Below, one piece after another: positions 18,276-27,184 of a stretch of DNA of 64,000 bases. The position numbers and the translations under genes are program-made. The stretch is from contig NZ_JAIQWW010000005.1 in NCBI RefSeq assembly GCF_020164455.1, positions 186,001-250,000 of the forward strand, read 5' to 3'. This stretch comes from Phyllobacterium chamaecytisi. Its GTDB lineage: Bacteria; Pseudomonadota; Alphaproteobacteria; Rhizobiales; Rhizobiaceae. Under the pieces are notes generated by a model, which was given only the letters and a program-made list of their open reading frames with translations, did no database searches and had not been told where the DNA came from. Numbering within the stretch: position 1 is the stretch's first letter; every line of letters starts with the position of its first letter.

Positions 18276-19256
18276 TCAAGAGAACAGCAGGGAAGATAAT
18301 TTGCGACGTGCAGTGATCGAGGCTTCATCCGCCGCTCCCCAGGCGTCAAAAAACTGCAACAGCTGTTTGCGGGCGCCATCGTCGTTCCATGCCCGATCAG
18401 CCTTCATGATTGCAAGAAGCTGATCGGCGGCTTCGTGGCGCTGGCCTTTGGCATTCAGAATCATCGCAAGGTCGAAGCGTGCCCCGTAATCCTTGGGGTT
18501 TTCCTGCAGCCGCGCCTCCAACACCACCGGATCACCAAGTTTTGCCACCTGCTCAGCCAATGCAATCTTGGCCTCGGCGGCACGGACACCCGCATCGTCT
18601 TTGTTGGCGGCAGGCACTTGCTCCAAGGTGGCTTTGGCCTTTTCGAGATCACCGAGCTCGATCAAACAATTGGCCAGCCCCGCAAGCGCCGCCACGTGGT
18701 CCGGTACTTCGCCAAGGATGGCAGAATAAATTTGGGCCGCCTGCTCGACATCGCCTGCTTCTACAGCATGAGCCGCTGCGTCGAGTGCCGACTGGATGGC
18801 CGCATCCCTGCCCCCATCGGGTGAAGCAATACGATCGATGAACTCTGTCACCTTCGATTCCGGGAGCGCTCCCATGAAGCCGTCCAGCGGCTTGCCGTCA
18901 GCGAAGGCGATGACAGCGGGAATGGACTGAATTCCAAGCTGCCCGGCGATAGCCGGATGGTCGTCAATATTCATCTTGACGAGCTTGACTCGTCCGCCAG
19001 CTGCGCGAACTGCCTTTTCGAGAATAGGCGTGAGCTGTTTGCATGGTCCGCACCATGGAGCCCAGAAATCCACAAGGACCGGCTGGCTTTTCGATTCAGC
19101 AATCACATCTTTGGAAAAAGCTGCCGTGGTCGTTTCCTTGATCAGGTCGCCGGCGCTGGGCGCAGCTCCGTTTGGAGATGGCGTTCCATAGGACACGGTC
19201 TGGGCGCCAGAGGCTGCGCCATAGCCGCTGCCGAACGGGTTATCTATTTTGCTCAT
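18276..19256 (-). CDS. Thioredoxin-TPR co-chaperone (CnoX/YbbN type)
   Basis: 326 residues: a Gly/Ser/Ala-rich N-terminal tail of about 35 residues, a thioredoxin domain with the WCGPC active site (Cys69, Cys72), and a C-terminal TPR region (about 160-326) in which repeats such as AGLANCLIELGDLEKAKATL are visible. This architecture is CnoX/YbbN, a holdase that protects proteins from hypochlorite over-oxidation and hands them to GroEL or DnaK. E. coli CnoX lacks the two-cysteine SxxC redox activity, whereas this protein keeps a full CGPC motif, like the Caulobacter homologue. Cytoplasmic. Confidence 0.9.
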   Translation of the reverse strand: MSKIDNPFGSGYGAASGAQTVSYGTPSPNGAAPSAGDLIKETTTAAFSKDVIAESKSQPVLVDFWAPWCGPCKQLTPILEKAVRAAGGRVKLVKMNIDDHPAIAGQLGIQSIPAVIAFADGKPLDGFMGALPESKVTEFIDRIASPDGGRDAAIQSALDAAAHAVEAGDVEQAAQIYSAILGEVPDHVAALAGLANCLIELGDLEKAKATLEQVPAANKDDAGVRAAEAKIALAEQVAKLGDPVVLEARLQENPKDYGARFDLAMILNAKGQRHEAADQLLAIMKADRAWNDDGARKQLLQFFDAWGAADEASITARRKLSSLLFS

Positions 19257-19326
19257 GAAATTCTCCCGTCATCTGCCCTTCCATTCAACCACAACCTCTT
19301 GTAATCGCCAACTCATGTAACGGCTA

Positions 19327-19836
19327 TCAGTTTGGGGTTGCCACATCGATTTTCAAGATGAGAGGCTCGTGTCCAGTCATCTTGAGGAACGCCAGGAGGT
19401 CTTCGCGCCGGATTGATGTCGTCGCCTCATTCGTCAAAGGATGGGCATTGACAATGTCGTGCTGCATGAGCTTTTCGTCCAGCACCACACGGACGTGGTG
19501 CTCCGCGTCATTGATCAACCCAAACACACTGACGGCTCCTGGTGTAAGACCAAGGTACTCCAGCAGTTTTTCCGGCTTGCCAAACGATACACGGCTCGAA
19601 GCGCCGATCTTGCCATGAATTGTCTTGAGATCGACCTCGGCGTCCTCGTCCACCGCCACGAGAAAGTAGTTGTCTTTCTTGTCCTTGAGAAAGAGATTCT
19701 TGGTGTGAGCGCCGGATACCTGCCCACGCAGGTTTTGGGCCTCAGCTACGGTAAACACAGGGGCATGGCGAATCGTCGACACCTCGATTCCCCTGTCGCC
19801 AAGGTACTGCATCAACTCATCAAATGTTTTGCCCAT
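19327..19836 (-). CDS. Prolyl-tRNA editing deacylase, ProX/YbaK family
   Basis: 169-residue free-standing INS-like domain that hydrolyses mischarged Ala-tRNA(Pro) (ProXp-ala) or related substrates. Conserved features include GAHTKNLFLKDKK with the catalytic lysine context, FGKPEKLLEYLGLTPGAVS with the GxxPG-type motif, and HPLTNEATTSI. The length agrees with ProXp-ala. Alphaproteobacterial ProRS enzymes often lack the INS editing domain, which fits the need for a separate deacylase. It lies 70 bp upstream of the thioredoxin gene on the same strand. Confidence 0.88.
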   Translation of the reverse strand: MGKTFDELMQYLGDRGIEVSTIRHAPVFTVAEAQNLRGQVSGAHTKNLFLKDKKDNYFLVAVDEDAEVDLKTIHGKIGASSRVSFGKPEKLLEYLGLTPGAVSVFGLINDAEHHVRVVLDEKLMQHDIVNAHPLTNEATTSIRREDLLAFLKMTGHEPLILKIDVATPN

Positions 19837-20034
19837 AACGGTATTCCGCTGACTTTTCAGAAATGACTGTGTGTTCTCGTAGTGGTTCGGCGGCTCTTCC
19901 TCAAGGGGAAAGCCGCATCCGGGAAAGGTTCATGACCGATTTCCATCATATCTCGCAGAAGGCGAAATTTCCCTGTTGCAATTAGCCGGCGCTTAGGCCA
20001 TATAGGCCCCGCTTCGCAAGACTAACTGGCATAT

Positions 20035-20109
20035 GCGGGAGTAGCTCAGGGGTAGAGCACAACCTTGCCAAGGTTGGGGTCGAGGGTTCGAATCCCTTCT
20101 CCCGCTCCA
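20035..20109 (+). tRNA. tRNA-Gly (anticodon GCC)
   Basis: Acceptor GCGGGAG pairs with CTCCCGC, the D arm is GCTCAGGGGTAGAGC, the anticodon loop is TTGCCAA (GCC), and the T arm is GAGGGTTCGAATCCCTT. CCA is encoded at 20107-20109. All four stems fold without mismatch. A terminator hairpin follows at 20125-20152. Confidence 0.97.
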
Positions 20110-20124
20110 GTTGTCCGAAGTTCA

Positions 20125-20152
20125 AAAGGCTCAGGTTTACCTGGGCCTTTTT
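20125..20152 (+). terminator. tRNA-Gly terminator
   Basis: Stem GGCTCAGG (20128-20135) / CCTGGGCC (20140-20147) with flanking AAA/TTT and a T run. Its 3' part belongs to the 19-bp direct repeat that recurs at 21411. Confidence 0.85.
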
Positions 20153-20161
20153 GCTGTTTGG
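20143..20161 (+). repeat. 19-bp direct repeat, left copy
   Basis: GGGCCTTTTTGCTGTTTGG occurs here and again exactly at 21411-21429. The two copies bracket the MrcB-N/HNH nuclease gene. The bases 5' of both copies also resemble each other (18 of 23 match), so the duplication covers most of a terminator hairpin. Confidence 0.9.
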
Positions 20162-20333
20162 ACTATACGACGTCTCAGGCAGTAGCAGTTACCATCGGGT
20201 CACACATAACAACCCGCATCTTGCCCTAGCTACGCACTCCGCAACATCTTGGACTGAATTGTCCGCTGATCCATTTGACATAATGCATTCGTTTGTTTTA
20301 CTCGCTAAAGTTGTAGCGGGGCGAACTTCGAAT

Positions 20334-21290
20334 ATGGGCATACGATCAACTCTCCGGCGTATCGGCTCTGAGTATCCCTCTGCCACTCGTGAGAGCTTTA
20401 CAGCACACCTATTAGCAAAATGGATCAGAACGTCCGCGCCACAAGAAATCAACAAGTCCGTCGGCGATTCCAGTATTGGGCTGATCGTTCAGGGCAGCGC
20501 CGGTGCGGGAAATTGGGCCGAAGTTCCGTGGATCGCGTATTTTGAACCCTCTGCTTCGAGTGGAGCGACCGGTGGGTATTATTTAGTTTATCTCTTTAGC
20601 GCATCTGGTGCTAAAGTTCATCTAAGCTTAAATCAGGGCACCACAAATGTGCGCGAAGAATTCAAATCGGCAGCGCGAGATGTGTTGAGAGAGCGCGCTT
20701 CATTTGTGCGGCGAAGGATACGTGATTTTATCCCAGCTCTACCGGATATTGAAATCGACTTAGAAACTGACCGTCGACTTCCGGCCGATTACGTTGCTGG
20801 TCACGCTCTCGGTATAACATATACTGTTCAGAATCTTCCTGATGAAGCCACTCTGATCCGAGATTTGAGAACGGCAATGGATGCCTACCGCGCGCTTGTA
20901 TTCCGAGGTGGAATGAGCATGGGCGAGATGCAGCAAAATCTAGGTGGACAAAGGGCTCTTCCCATTGCCATCACGGAGCAGCGAAAATACCGCATGCATT
21001 ATGCTATTGAGCGAAACCCCAAGGCTGCTACCGTCGCAAAGGCCCATCATGGGTACATATGCCAAGCGTGTGGATTTGATTTTCAAGATATTTATGGGGC
21101 GCTTGGTGTAAACTTCATTGAAGCACATCACCTTCGCCCGATCTCAAGTCTAGATGAAGGTAGTGCCGTTGACTACAACGTCGCCGATGATTTTGCAGTG
21201 CTTTGTGCAAACTGCCATCGTATGATCCATCGCCTTAGCGACCCTTCGGATCTCCCAGAATTGGTTAGTCGCATTAAACATCTCCGTTAA
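20334..21290 (+). CDS. MrcB-N (DUF3578) / HNH endonuclease, restriction-like
   Basis: About 318 residues. The N-terminal DUF3578 (MrcB-N) domain has the marker blocks GSAGAGNWAEVPWIAYF and VYLFSASGAKVHLSLNQG, seen in proteins that recognise modified DNA, such as McrB-type type IV systems. The C-terminal HNH domain has CQACGF, then EAHHLRP and LCANCHRMIH, giving the paired CxxC zinc site and catalytic His. There is no ATPase partner. Restriction of modified phage DNA is the likely role, but this is inference. The frame is open from TTG 20151, inside the tRNA terminator. ATG 20334 or 20283 is more plausible, so the start is uncertain. The gene is AT-richer than its neighbours and flanked by direct repeats beside a tRNA, suggesting transfer. 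Confidence 0.82.
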   Translation: MGIRSTLRRIGSEYPSATRESFTAHLLAKWIRTSAPQEINKSVGDSSIGLIVQGSAGAGNWAEVPWIAYFEPSASSGATGGYYLVYLFSASGAKVHLSLNQGTTNVREEFKSAARDVLRERASFVRRRIRDFIPALPDIEIDLETDRRLPADYVAGHALGITYTVQNLPDEATLIRDLRTAMDAYRALVFRGGMSMGEMQQNLGGQRALPIAITEQRKYRMHYAIERNPKAATVAKAHHGYICQACGFDFQDIYGALGVNFIEAHHLRPISSLDEGSAVDYNVADDFAVLCANCHRMIHRLSDPSDLPELVSRIKHLR

Positions 21291-21296
21291 CCCGGG

Positions 21297-21422
21297 CTCC
21301 CAGACTAAATCAACTTAGATGTCATGTTGGCAGTCGGGAGTGGTCCTCCCGACGTGTAGCTGGCGGGTAGCTATATGTGCCCCGCCAGCAGCAAAGGCTG
21401 CGGTTTCACCGGGCCTTTTTGC
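21297..21422 (+). ncRNA. Candidate structured RNA upstream of holA
   Basis: Three consecutive hairpins without a reading frame that fits: GTCGGGAG/CTCCCGAC (21333-21353, 5-nt loop), GCTGGCGGG/CCCGCCAGC (21359-21389, 13-nt loop) and a terminator-like AAAGGC...GCCTTTTT (21393-21420). In addition CTCCC-A-GACT (21297-21306) can pair with AGTCGGGAG (21332-21340), which competes with the first hairpin. This fits a small RNA ending at a Rho-independent terminator, or a leader of holA. I cannot assign an Rfam family. The strand follows the T run. Confidence 0.55.
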
Positions 21423-21429
21423 TGTTTGG
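21411..21429 (+). repeat. 19-bp direct repeat, right copy
   Basis: Exact second copy of GGGCCTTTTTGCTGTTTGG, 1268 bp after the left copy. It forms the 3' arm and T run of the terminator-like hairpin of the structured segment. Confidence 0.9.
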
Positions 21430-21501
21430 GTGCATAACAGTCGACGCTCACGGGCCACGTTGCAATTGCAATCCCTGCTGAAATGGGTAAACCCATGGGC
21501 C

Positions 21502-22551
21502 ATGGCACAAAAGAAAGCGCACGAAGTTGATTCTTTCCTGAAAAGGCTGGATCGCGCCTACCCGATCGTTCTGCTTTACGGACCGGACAAGGGCCTCGTG
21601 AGTGAACGAGCCGACCTCTTCATCAAGCTCACCGGCCTTGCGAAAGACGATCCCTTTGCAGTCATTCGACTTGATGCTGACGATATCAATGCCGAGCCAG
21701 GCAGGCTTTCTGACGAGGCAAACACGATTTCCATGTTTGGCGGCGAGCGTTTGATTTGGGTGCGCAGCGCGGCAGGCCAGAAAGGGTTGGCGGACGCCCT
21801 TGGCTTCCTCGCCAAAAGCCCGCCCACTGATACGTTTATCCTGGTCGAGGCCGGGGACCTGAAGAAAGGTGCTGGCTTGCGTGGCATCGTCGAGCAGAGC
21901 TCCAGCGCTATGGCCCTTCCCTGCTATAGCGACGATGCACGTGGAATCGATGGCACTATTGACGATGTTCTGACGAAGAATCGGCTGCAGATCGCGCTGG
22001 ATGCCCGCAATCTTCTCAAGGAAAGCCTTGGCGGAGATCGTCTCGCCACACGAGCCGAGCTCGACAAAATCTGCCTTTACGCATACGGCAAAGAGCGCAT
22101 CTCTATTGACGATGTGCGCGAGATCATCGGGGACGTCAGCGCCGTCTCCTATGAGACAATTGTCGATGCGATGTTGGTTGGCAACATCATCGATTTCACT
22201 CACGCATTTGATCGCGTCATCGGGACCGGTTCATCAAGTTTTCTTGTCCTCAGCGCTGCAATCCGCCAGTTTCAGTCGTTACAAACGTTACGTTACGGCA
22301 TGGAAAACGAAGAAAAAAATGCGAGTCTCGCCGTTACGGCTGCCAGACCTCCGATTTTCTTCGCACGGAAAAAACTTGTAGAAACTGCTCTTCGGTATTG
22401 GACGACGCAATCATGCGCGCGTGCTATCGAGCGGTTGCAACGAACGGTCCTTGAGAGCCGGCGCAACGCAGCGCTGGCCGTCCCGATCATCCGGCAATCC
22501 ATGATTGCCCTCGCGGCCGAGGCAGCGCGTGGAGCGCGCAACAGCCGTTGA
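21502..22551 (+). CDS. holA: DNA polymerase III delta subunit
   Basis: 349 residues. HolA is the wrench subunit of the clamp loader that opens the beta sliding clamp. PIVLLYGPDKGLVSERADL near residue 20 is the degenerate P-loop region of the AAA+ fold that delta keeps without ATPase activity. VSYETIVDAMLVGNIIDF belongs to the helical lid, and the C-terminal collar part is complete. The frame is open back to 21319, but MAQKKAHEVDSFLKRLD at 21502 matches the usual N-terminus. There is no strong ribosome site. It converges on parB with a 10-bp gap. Confidence 0.92.
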   Translation: MAQKKAHEVDSFLKRLDRAYPIVLLYGPDKGLVSERADLFIKLTGLAKDDPFAVIRLDADDINAEPGRLSDEANTISMFGGERLIWVRSAAGQKGLADALGFLAKSPPTDTFILVEAGDLKKGAGLRGIVEQSSSAMALPCYSDDARGIDGTIDDVLTKNRLQIALDARNLLKESLGGDRLATRAELDKICLYAYGKERISIDDVREIIGDVSAVSYETIVDAMLVGNIIDFTHAFDRVIGTGSSSFLVLSAAIRQFQSLQTLRYGMENEEKNASLAVTAARPPIFFARKKLVETALRYWTTQSCARAIERLQRTVLESRRNAALAVPIIRQSMIALAAEAARGARNSR

Positions 22552-22561
22552 AAAAATTTCG

Positions 22562-23470
22562 TCAGGCGAGACCGCCCCACTTCGCACGATTTTGAAGGCG
22601 CTGGCAGATCTCATCGAGCTGCTCCAGCGTCGTATAATGGATGCGGACATCGCCACCATTGTTCACGTGATTGACCGATACTCGCATTCCCATGACATCT
22701 GAAAGCAGCTTCTCCAAGGCCTTGGTATCCGCGTCTTTGCCCTCCCCGGGCTCGGCTTTCCGCTTGACAGCTGACGGCTTGCCACCATCCTGCGCAAGCG
22801 CTTCAGCCTGGCGTACTGACAAGCCACCCTTGACGATTTTTTCGGCAAGCGCAGCTGGATCTTCCGTAGTGATGAGGGTACGGGCATGGCCGGCCGACAA
22901 CGAACCGTTTGTAATCATGTCGCGCACGGAATCAGGCAGTTTGAGCAGCCGCAACGTATTGGCAACGTGACTACGGCTCTTGCCGATCACCTGTGCCAGA
23001 TCGGCTTGGGTATACTCGTGATCATCGATAAGCTGTTGATATCCCATACCTTCTTCGATGGGATTGAGGTCGGCGCGCTGCACGTTTTCGATAATTGCGA
23101 GTTCAAGGGCGACGCGATCATCAACTTCGCGGATAATGACCGGGACTGTCGCAAGCCCGGCGCGCTGGGCCGCACGCCAGCGGCGTTCACCCGCGATCAA
23201 TTCGTAATGGCCAGCGGAGTCCTTTGCCGGACGAACAACCACGGGTTGGACAATGCCATGCTCCCGAATCGACTGTGTCAGATCTTCGAGATCACCTTCT
23301 GTAAATTGGCGGCGTGGGTTGCGAGGATTTCGTGTTATGAACTCGATAGGGACTTGGCGGTCCAGATTCGCCACAGACTGTGGGCTCGCTTCATCAGGCA
23401 CACGGTCCATCTCGCCTATCAGGGCTGCCAGACCGCGGCCCAAACGTTTTTTTGACAGGTCTTCATTCAT
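22562..23470 (-). CDS. parB: Chromosome partitioning protein ParB
   Basis: 302-residue CTPase clamp that loads at parS and spreads. The N-terminal domain has GERRWRAAQRAGLATVP, with the arginine patch GERRxRA for CTP binding. The central helix-turn-helix IGKSRSHVANTLRLLKLPD recognises parS, and the C-terminal dimerisation domain (LEKLLSDVMGMRVSV) closes the clamp. It is downstream of parA in the usual order with a 42-bp gap. Its target sequence TGTTTCACGTGAAACA is present in this window at 24947 and 26949, plus two near matches. Confidence 0.97.
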   Translation of the reverse strand: MNEDLSKKRLGRGLAALIGEMDRVPDEASPQSVANLDRQVPIEFITRNPRNPRRQFTEGDLEDLTQSIREHGIVQPVVVRPAKDSAGHYELIAGERRWRAAQRAGLATVPVIIREVDDRVALELAIIENVQRADLNPIEEGMGYQQLIDDHEYTQADLAQVIGKSRSHVANTLRLLKLPDSVRDMITNGSLSAGHARTLITTEDPAALAEKIVKGGLSVRQAEALAQDGGKPSAVKRKAEPGEGKDADTKALEKLLSDVMGMRVSVNHVNNGGDVRIHYTTLEQLDEICQRLQNRAKWGGLA

Positions 23471-23512
23471 TGTAATGGGGCTCTCATAAATGTTTCGTAT
23501 TCGAATCGATCA

Positions 23513-24307
23513 TCACGCTGCACGCAAATGGCGCTCTCTTTGAATAACCTCAGATGCGAGCTGAAGATAAGCCTGGCTGCCCGCACATTTCAGATCATAT
23601 AAAATCGCTGGGATTCCGTATGACGGCGCCTCTGAGACCCGAACATTGCGCGGTATGACTGTCCGGTAAACCTTGTCGCCCATGAAGGATCGCACATCAT
23701 CCACAACCTGCGTCGCGAGATTGTTACGCCCATCGAACATGGTGAGCACGATCCCCTGGATCGTCAGATTCGGATTGAGCGCCGTTCTGACCTGATTGAC
23801 CGTCTCCAGGAGCTGGCTCAATCCTTCTAGCGCGAAGAATTCGCACTGCAGTGGAACCAGAACCGAATCGGCCGCAGCCATCGCGTTCATTGTCAACAGA
23901 TTGAGAGACGGAGGGCAATCGATCAAGATGTAGGTGAAGGGAGACACTTTCACATTGCCACGAAACGCCTTGCGCAGCCGTGTAGCGCGGTCGGGCGCGT
24001 TCGAAATCTCCATCTCGACGCCAAGAAGGTCCAGCGTAGACGGAATTAGCGACAAATTTGGCACCGCCGTCGGCACGGCGGCCTCCTCGACGGAAGCGGC
24101 CTGCATCAGGACATCGTAGGACGATATCGTTCGGCTCTTTCGATCGATTCCAAGACCGGTGCTTGCATTGCCTTGGGGATCAAGATCGACAATCAGCACA
24201 GTCTCGCCAATAGCCGCCAGTGCCGTGGCCAGATTGATGGCGGTTGTGGTTTTACCCACTCCGCCCTTTTGATTGGCTATAGTAATGATGCGAGTCTGGC
24301 TGTTCAT
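23513..24307 (-). CDS. parA: Chromosome partitioning ATPase ParA
   Basis: 264-residue deviant Walker ATPase. P-loop KGGVGKTTTAINLATALA starts near residue 13 with the signature lysine. Walker A' IVDLDPQGNASTGLG and the DNA-binding C-terminal region follow. It binds nucleoid DNA in the ATP form and is stimulated by ParB to pull parS/ParB complexes to the pole. The frame extends to 24358. MNSQTRIITIANQKGG at 24307 with AGGAAG upstream is the natural start. It follows rsmG by 54 bp. Confidence 0.97.
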   Translation of the reverse strand: MNSQTRIITIANQKGGVGKTTTAINLATALAAIGETVLIVDLDPQGNASTGLGIDRKSRTISSYDVLMQAASVEEAAVPTAVPNLSLIPSTLDLLGVEMEISNAPDRATRLRKAFRGNVKVSPFTYILIDCPPSLNLLTMNAMAAADSVLVPLQCEFFALEGLSQLLETVNQVRTALNPNLTIQGIVLTMFDGRNNLATQVVDDVRSFMGDKVYRTVIPRNVRVSEAPSYGIPAILYDLKCAGSQAYLQLASEVIQRERHLRAA

Positions 24308-24361
24308 CGCTTGGCTTCCTGAGCAAAACGTTGATCGGGGCCGATCAAGCGAATGCAAATT

Positions 24362-25006
24362 CTATTGGTTCGTGTCAGTCCGTCTCAAATTGCTGATTTG
24401 CAGGACTACAGAATCTTTGTCGACGGCACTTTCACGTTCTACCAGATGAAACGACCATGCGTCACGGCTTTCCTCGATTTCCCTGCGGTAATCCCGTCCT
24501 TTTTGAAAAAGTGCTACCGCACCCCGTGTCAACCAAGGCTCCGCAAGCGTAAATAAGCGGCTCAACGAGGCAAGCGCGCGGGCAGTTATGATCTCCGGGG
24601 CAGCTATTTTGGCCCATGTGGCATCGATTCGCATAGCATGGACGGTCCCAGGGGCCGAGAACTGGCCAATCGCTGTGCGCAAGAAAGCAGCCTTCTTGCC
24701 ATTGCTTTCGACCAGGTCGATACTGCCCCCGGATCGTTGTTTCAGAAGAATTGCCAGGACAATACCGGGAAACCCACCGCCAGAACCAAGATCCAGCCAT
24801 TTCAGGGCATTTGGCGCCATATCGAAAAGTTGAGCGCTGTCCACGATATGCCGTTCCCATAGCTGATCGAGTGTTGACGGCGATGCCAGATTGATAGTTC
24901 TCGACCACTTGCGGAACAACTCTTCAAAACCGAGAAGGTCATCCACTGTTTCACGTGAAACATTGGATAATACCTCTTGTAGACGTTTTTCCCGACCTGG
25001 AATCAC
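24362..25006 (-). CDS. rsmG: 16S rRNA (guanine527-N7)-methyltransferase RsmG
   Basis: 214-residue SAM-dependent methyltransferase acting on G527 of 16S rRNA; loss gives low-level streptomycin resistance. SAM motif I is [15 protein letters not shown] near residue 69. The N-terminal codons for [11 protein letters not shown] contain an exact parS site (24947-24962), a dual coding/binding arrangement known in alphaproteobacteria. Its ATG overlaps the mnmG stop by 4 bp (ATGA), so translational coupling is likely. Confidence 0.97.
   Translation of the reverse strand: MIPGREKRLQEVLSNVSRETVDDLLGFEELFRKWSRTINLASPSTLDQLWERHIVDSAQLFDMAPNALKWLDLGSGGGFPGIVLAILLKQRSGGSIDLVESNGKKAAFLRTAIGQFSAPGTVHAMRIDATWAKIAAPEIITARALASLSRLFTLAEPWLTRGAVALFQKGRDYRREIEESRDAWSFHLVERESAVDKDSVVLQISNLRRTDTNQ
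24947..24962. other. parS site inside rsmG
   Basis: Exact 16-bp palindrome TGTTTCACGTGAAACA, the ParB-binding consensus, embedded in the 5' part of the rsmG coding sequence. Confidence 0.93.
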
Positions 25007-26868
25007 GCTACATCACGCGTAACGGTCCGGCGTATTTGCGTGATGATAAGCGCCAAGGCCGCGGGGGTCATGCCATCAATGCGCTGCGCTTCAGCAATCG
25101 AGCGTGGCTGCCGCTGCTTCAACTTTTGCTTTAGCTCATTCGATAGGCCAGGTGTTGCGGAGAAATCAATCGACTGCGGAATCAGCAAGGACTCTTCGCG
25201 CTCCATAGCCGCCACGTCGGCTTTCTGCCGGTCAAGATAGACGGCATACTGTGCTTCAATCTCCAGCGCATCAGCAATGGGACCATCGATCTCACGAAGC
25301 TCCGGCCAAATTTGCTTGAGACGCGCGAAGTCGATGTCGGGGAACGCCAACAGGTCATAGGCCGAGCGCCGGATGCCATCCTGGTTCAAATGGAGATCCG
25401 CCCGCGCTGCCGCATTGGGAGTGATCGTCAAGCCCTTTGCGAGTTCGCGCGCTGCATCGAGATCACGCGTCCGGCCAGCAAAGCGTTCCTTGCGTGCCGT
25501 GCCGAGAATGCCAAGCCGTTCAGCCATCGGAGTCAAACGTTCATCAGCATTGTCTGCCCGAAGCGACAATCGGAATTCCGCCCGCGATGTAAACATGCGG
25601 TATGGCTCGCTTACGCCGCGGGACGTAAGATCGTCCACCATGACGCCAATATAGGCTTCCGTCCGCTGAATAATGACAGGAGCGGAACCGGCGGCGAGAC
25701 GAGCCGCATTGAGACCGGCAAGCAGACCCTGTGCAGCGGCTTCCTCATAACCTGTGGTTCCGTTGATCTGGCCCGCCATGAACAGGCCCGAAATACGGCG
25801 TGTTTGCAAGCTGCGATCGAGTTCGCGCGGATCGACAAAATCATACTCGATGGCGTAGCCTGGCTGCAACATAACAGCATGTTCCAAACCCGGTATGGTC
25901 TTCAAGAGATCGAGCTGAACATTCTCCGGCAGCGAGGTCGAGATGCCGTTGGGATAAACGGTGTTGTCGTCGAGACCTTCCGGCTCAAGAAATATCTGGT
26001 GTCCGTCCCGATCCCCAAACTTTACGATCTTATCCTCAACGGACGGACAGTAACGCGGACCGACACCTTCAATGGAGCCAGAATACATGGCCGATAGATG
26101 CAAGTTCGCTCGAATGATTGCATGTGTTTCCGGCGTCGTTCGCGTGATTCCGCAATCAATCTGCGGGTTACGGATCGAATCCGTCATCAGCGAAAACGGC
26201 AAGGGATCCGCATCAGCGGATTGCATGTCCAGGTTCTGCCAATCGATCGAACGCCCGTCGAGCCGTGGCGGCGTGCCAGTCTTCAATCGTCCGAGCGCAA
26301 ACTCATGTTTTGCCAAGGTGTCTGAGAGGCCAAGGGCAGGGGCTTCACCGATACGTCCCGCCGGGATCTGCTTTTCCCCAATATGGATGAGACCACGCAG
26401 AAATGTTCCCGTCGTTAGAACCGCTGACGCGCAGGATAGCACGCGCCCATCCATCAATTGGACTCCAATAACCCTGTCATTTTCAATAGCAAGATCACTG
26501 GCACCGCCCTCAACCACAGTTAAGTTGGCTTGCTCGGCAATTGCCTGTTGCATGGCTACGCGATAGAGCTTGCGGTCCGCCTGGGTGCGCGGCCCGCGGA
26601 CTGCAGGACCCTTTCGCCTATTCAGCAAGCGAAACTGGATACCCGCGGCGTCGGCTACACGACCCATCAGTCCATCAAGTGCATCGATCTCGCGGACGAG
26701 GTGACCCTTGCCCAATCCCCCAATGGCCGGATTGCACGACATCACTCCGATCGTGTCAGCACGATGTGTGATCAGCGCCGTCCTTGCGCCAAAGCGCGCA
26801 GAGGCTGCCGCTGCTTCACAGCCGGCATGACCACCACCAATAATGATGACATCAAAAACGTCTTCCAC
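25003..26868 (-). CDS. mnmG: tRNA uridine-5-carboxymethylaminomethyl modification protein MnmG
   Basis: 621-residue FAD/NADH enzyme that with MnmE installs the cmnm5 group at U34 of tRNAs. It has the FAD-binding motif [17 protein letters not shown] at residues 11-27, the family block [15 protein letters not shown] near 44-58 and [11 protein letters not shown] near 153. The C-terminal helical domain that binds MnmE is present, and the length is normal. The operon partner rsmG follows with a 4-bp overlap. A long gap with parS lies upstream. Confidence 0.97.
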   Translation of the reverse strand: MEDVFDVIIIGGGHAGCEAAAASARFGARTALITHRADTIGVMSCNPAIGGLGKGHLVREIDALDGLMGRVADAAGIQFRLLNRRKGPAVRGPRTQADRKLYRVAMQQAIAEQANLTVVEGGASDLAIENDRVIGVQLMDGRVLSCASAVLTTGTFLRGLIHIGEKQIPAGRIGEAPALGLSDTLAKHEFALGRLKTGTPPRLDGRSIDWQNLDMQSADADPLPFSLMTDSIRNPQIDCGITRTTPETHAIIRANLHLSAMYSGSIEGVGPRYCPSVEDKIVKFGDRDGHQIFLEPEGLDDNTVYPNGISTSLPENVQLDLLKTIPGLEHAVMLQPGYAIEYDFVDPRELDRSLQTRRISGLFMAGQINGTTGYEEAAAQGLLAGLNAARLAAGSAPVIIQRTEAYIGVMVDDLTSRGVSEPYRMFTSRAEFRLSLRADNADERLTPMAERLGILGTARKERFAGRTRDLDAARELAKGLTITPNAAARADLHLNQDGIRRSAYDLLAFPDIDFARLKQIWPELREIDGPIADALEIEAQYAVYLDRQKADVAAMEREESLLIPQSIDFSATPGLSNELKQKLKQRQPRSIAEAQRIDGMTPAALALIITQIRRTVTRDVA

Positions 26869-26948
26869 GTGCCAGAACTTTCAAAGATTCGAATCTGTGC
26901 CTTGATGGGCAAAACCGCACCGGGAGTCAAGTATGAGTGACTACGGCG

Positions 26949-26964
26949 TGTTTCACGTGAAACA
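26949..26964. other. parS site upstream of mnmG
   Basis: Exact 16-bp palindrome TGTTTCACGTGAAACA, 80 bp upstream of the mnmG start. Confidence 0.93.
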
Positions 26965-27041
26965 ATTTGACCTATCATTTATCCAAGCTTCCCCCTTGCC
27001 ACGCCCGCTTTTGCGTCTGGCCATTGCCTGCATGCTGGGAA

Positions 27042-27101
27042 GACGGGCGGTCGTCGAAGCGCGTCTTGGTAGAATAAAATGCGATCCGAAGACCGCCCGT
27101 C
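27042..27101. repeat. Inverted repeat with 11-bp arms
   Basis: GACGGGCGGTC (27042-27052) and its complement GACCGCCCGTC (27091-27101) with a 38-nt loop. It may be a hairpin of an untranslated RNA or a palindromic intergenic repeat element. Confidence 0.7.
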
Positions 27102-27131
27102 CGGCGTCTTTTGATCCCGTCCGTTCCGCTT

Positions 27132-27184
27132 GGGAGGCCTCGGCACCGGGAATACCATTTGCGATATTCCATGCGTCGCCTCCC
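27132..27184. repeat. Nested inverted repeat
   Basis: Outer arms GGGAGGC/GCCTCCC (27132-27138, 27178-27184) and inner arms GGAATA/TATTCC (27149-27154, 27165-27170). The two nested stems would form one extended hairpin with an internal loop. Confidence 0.6.
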
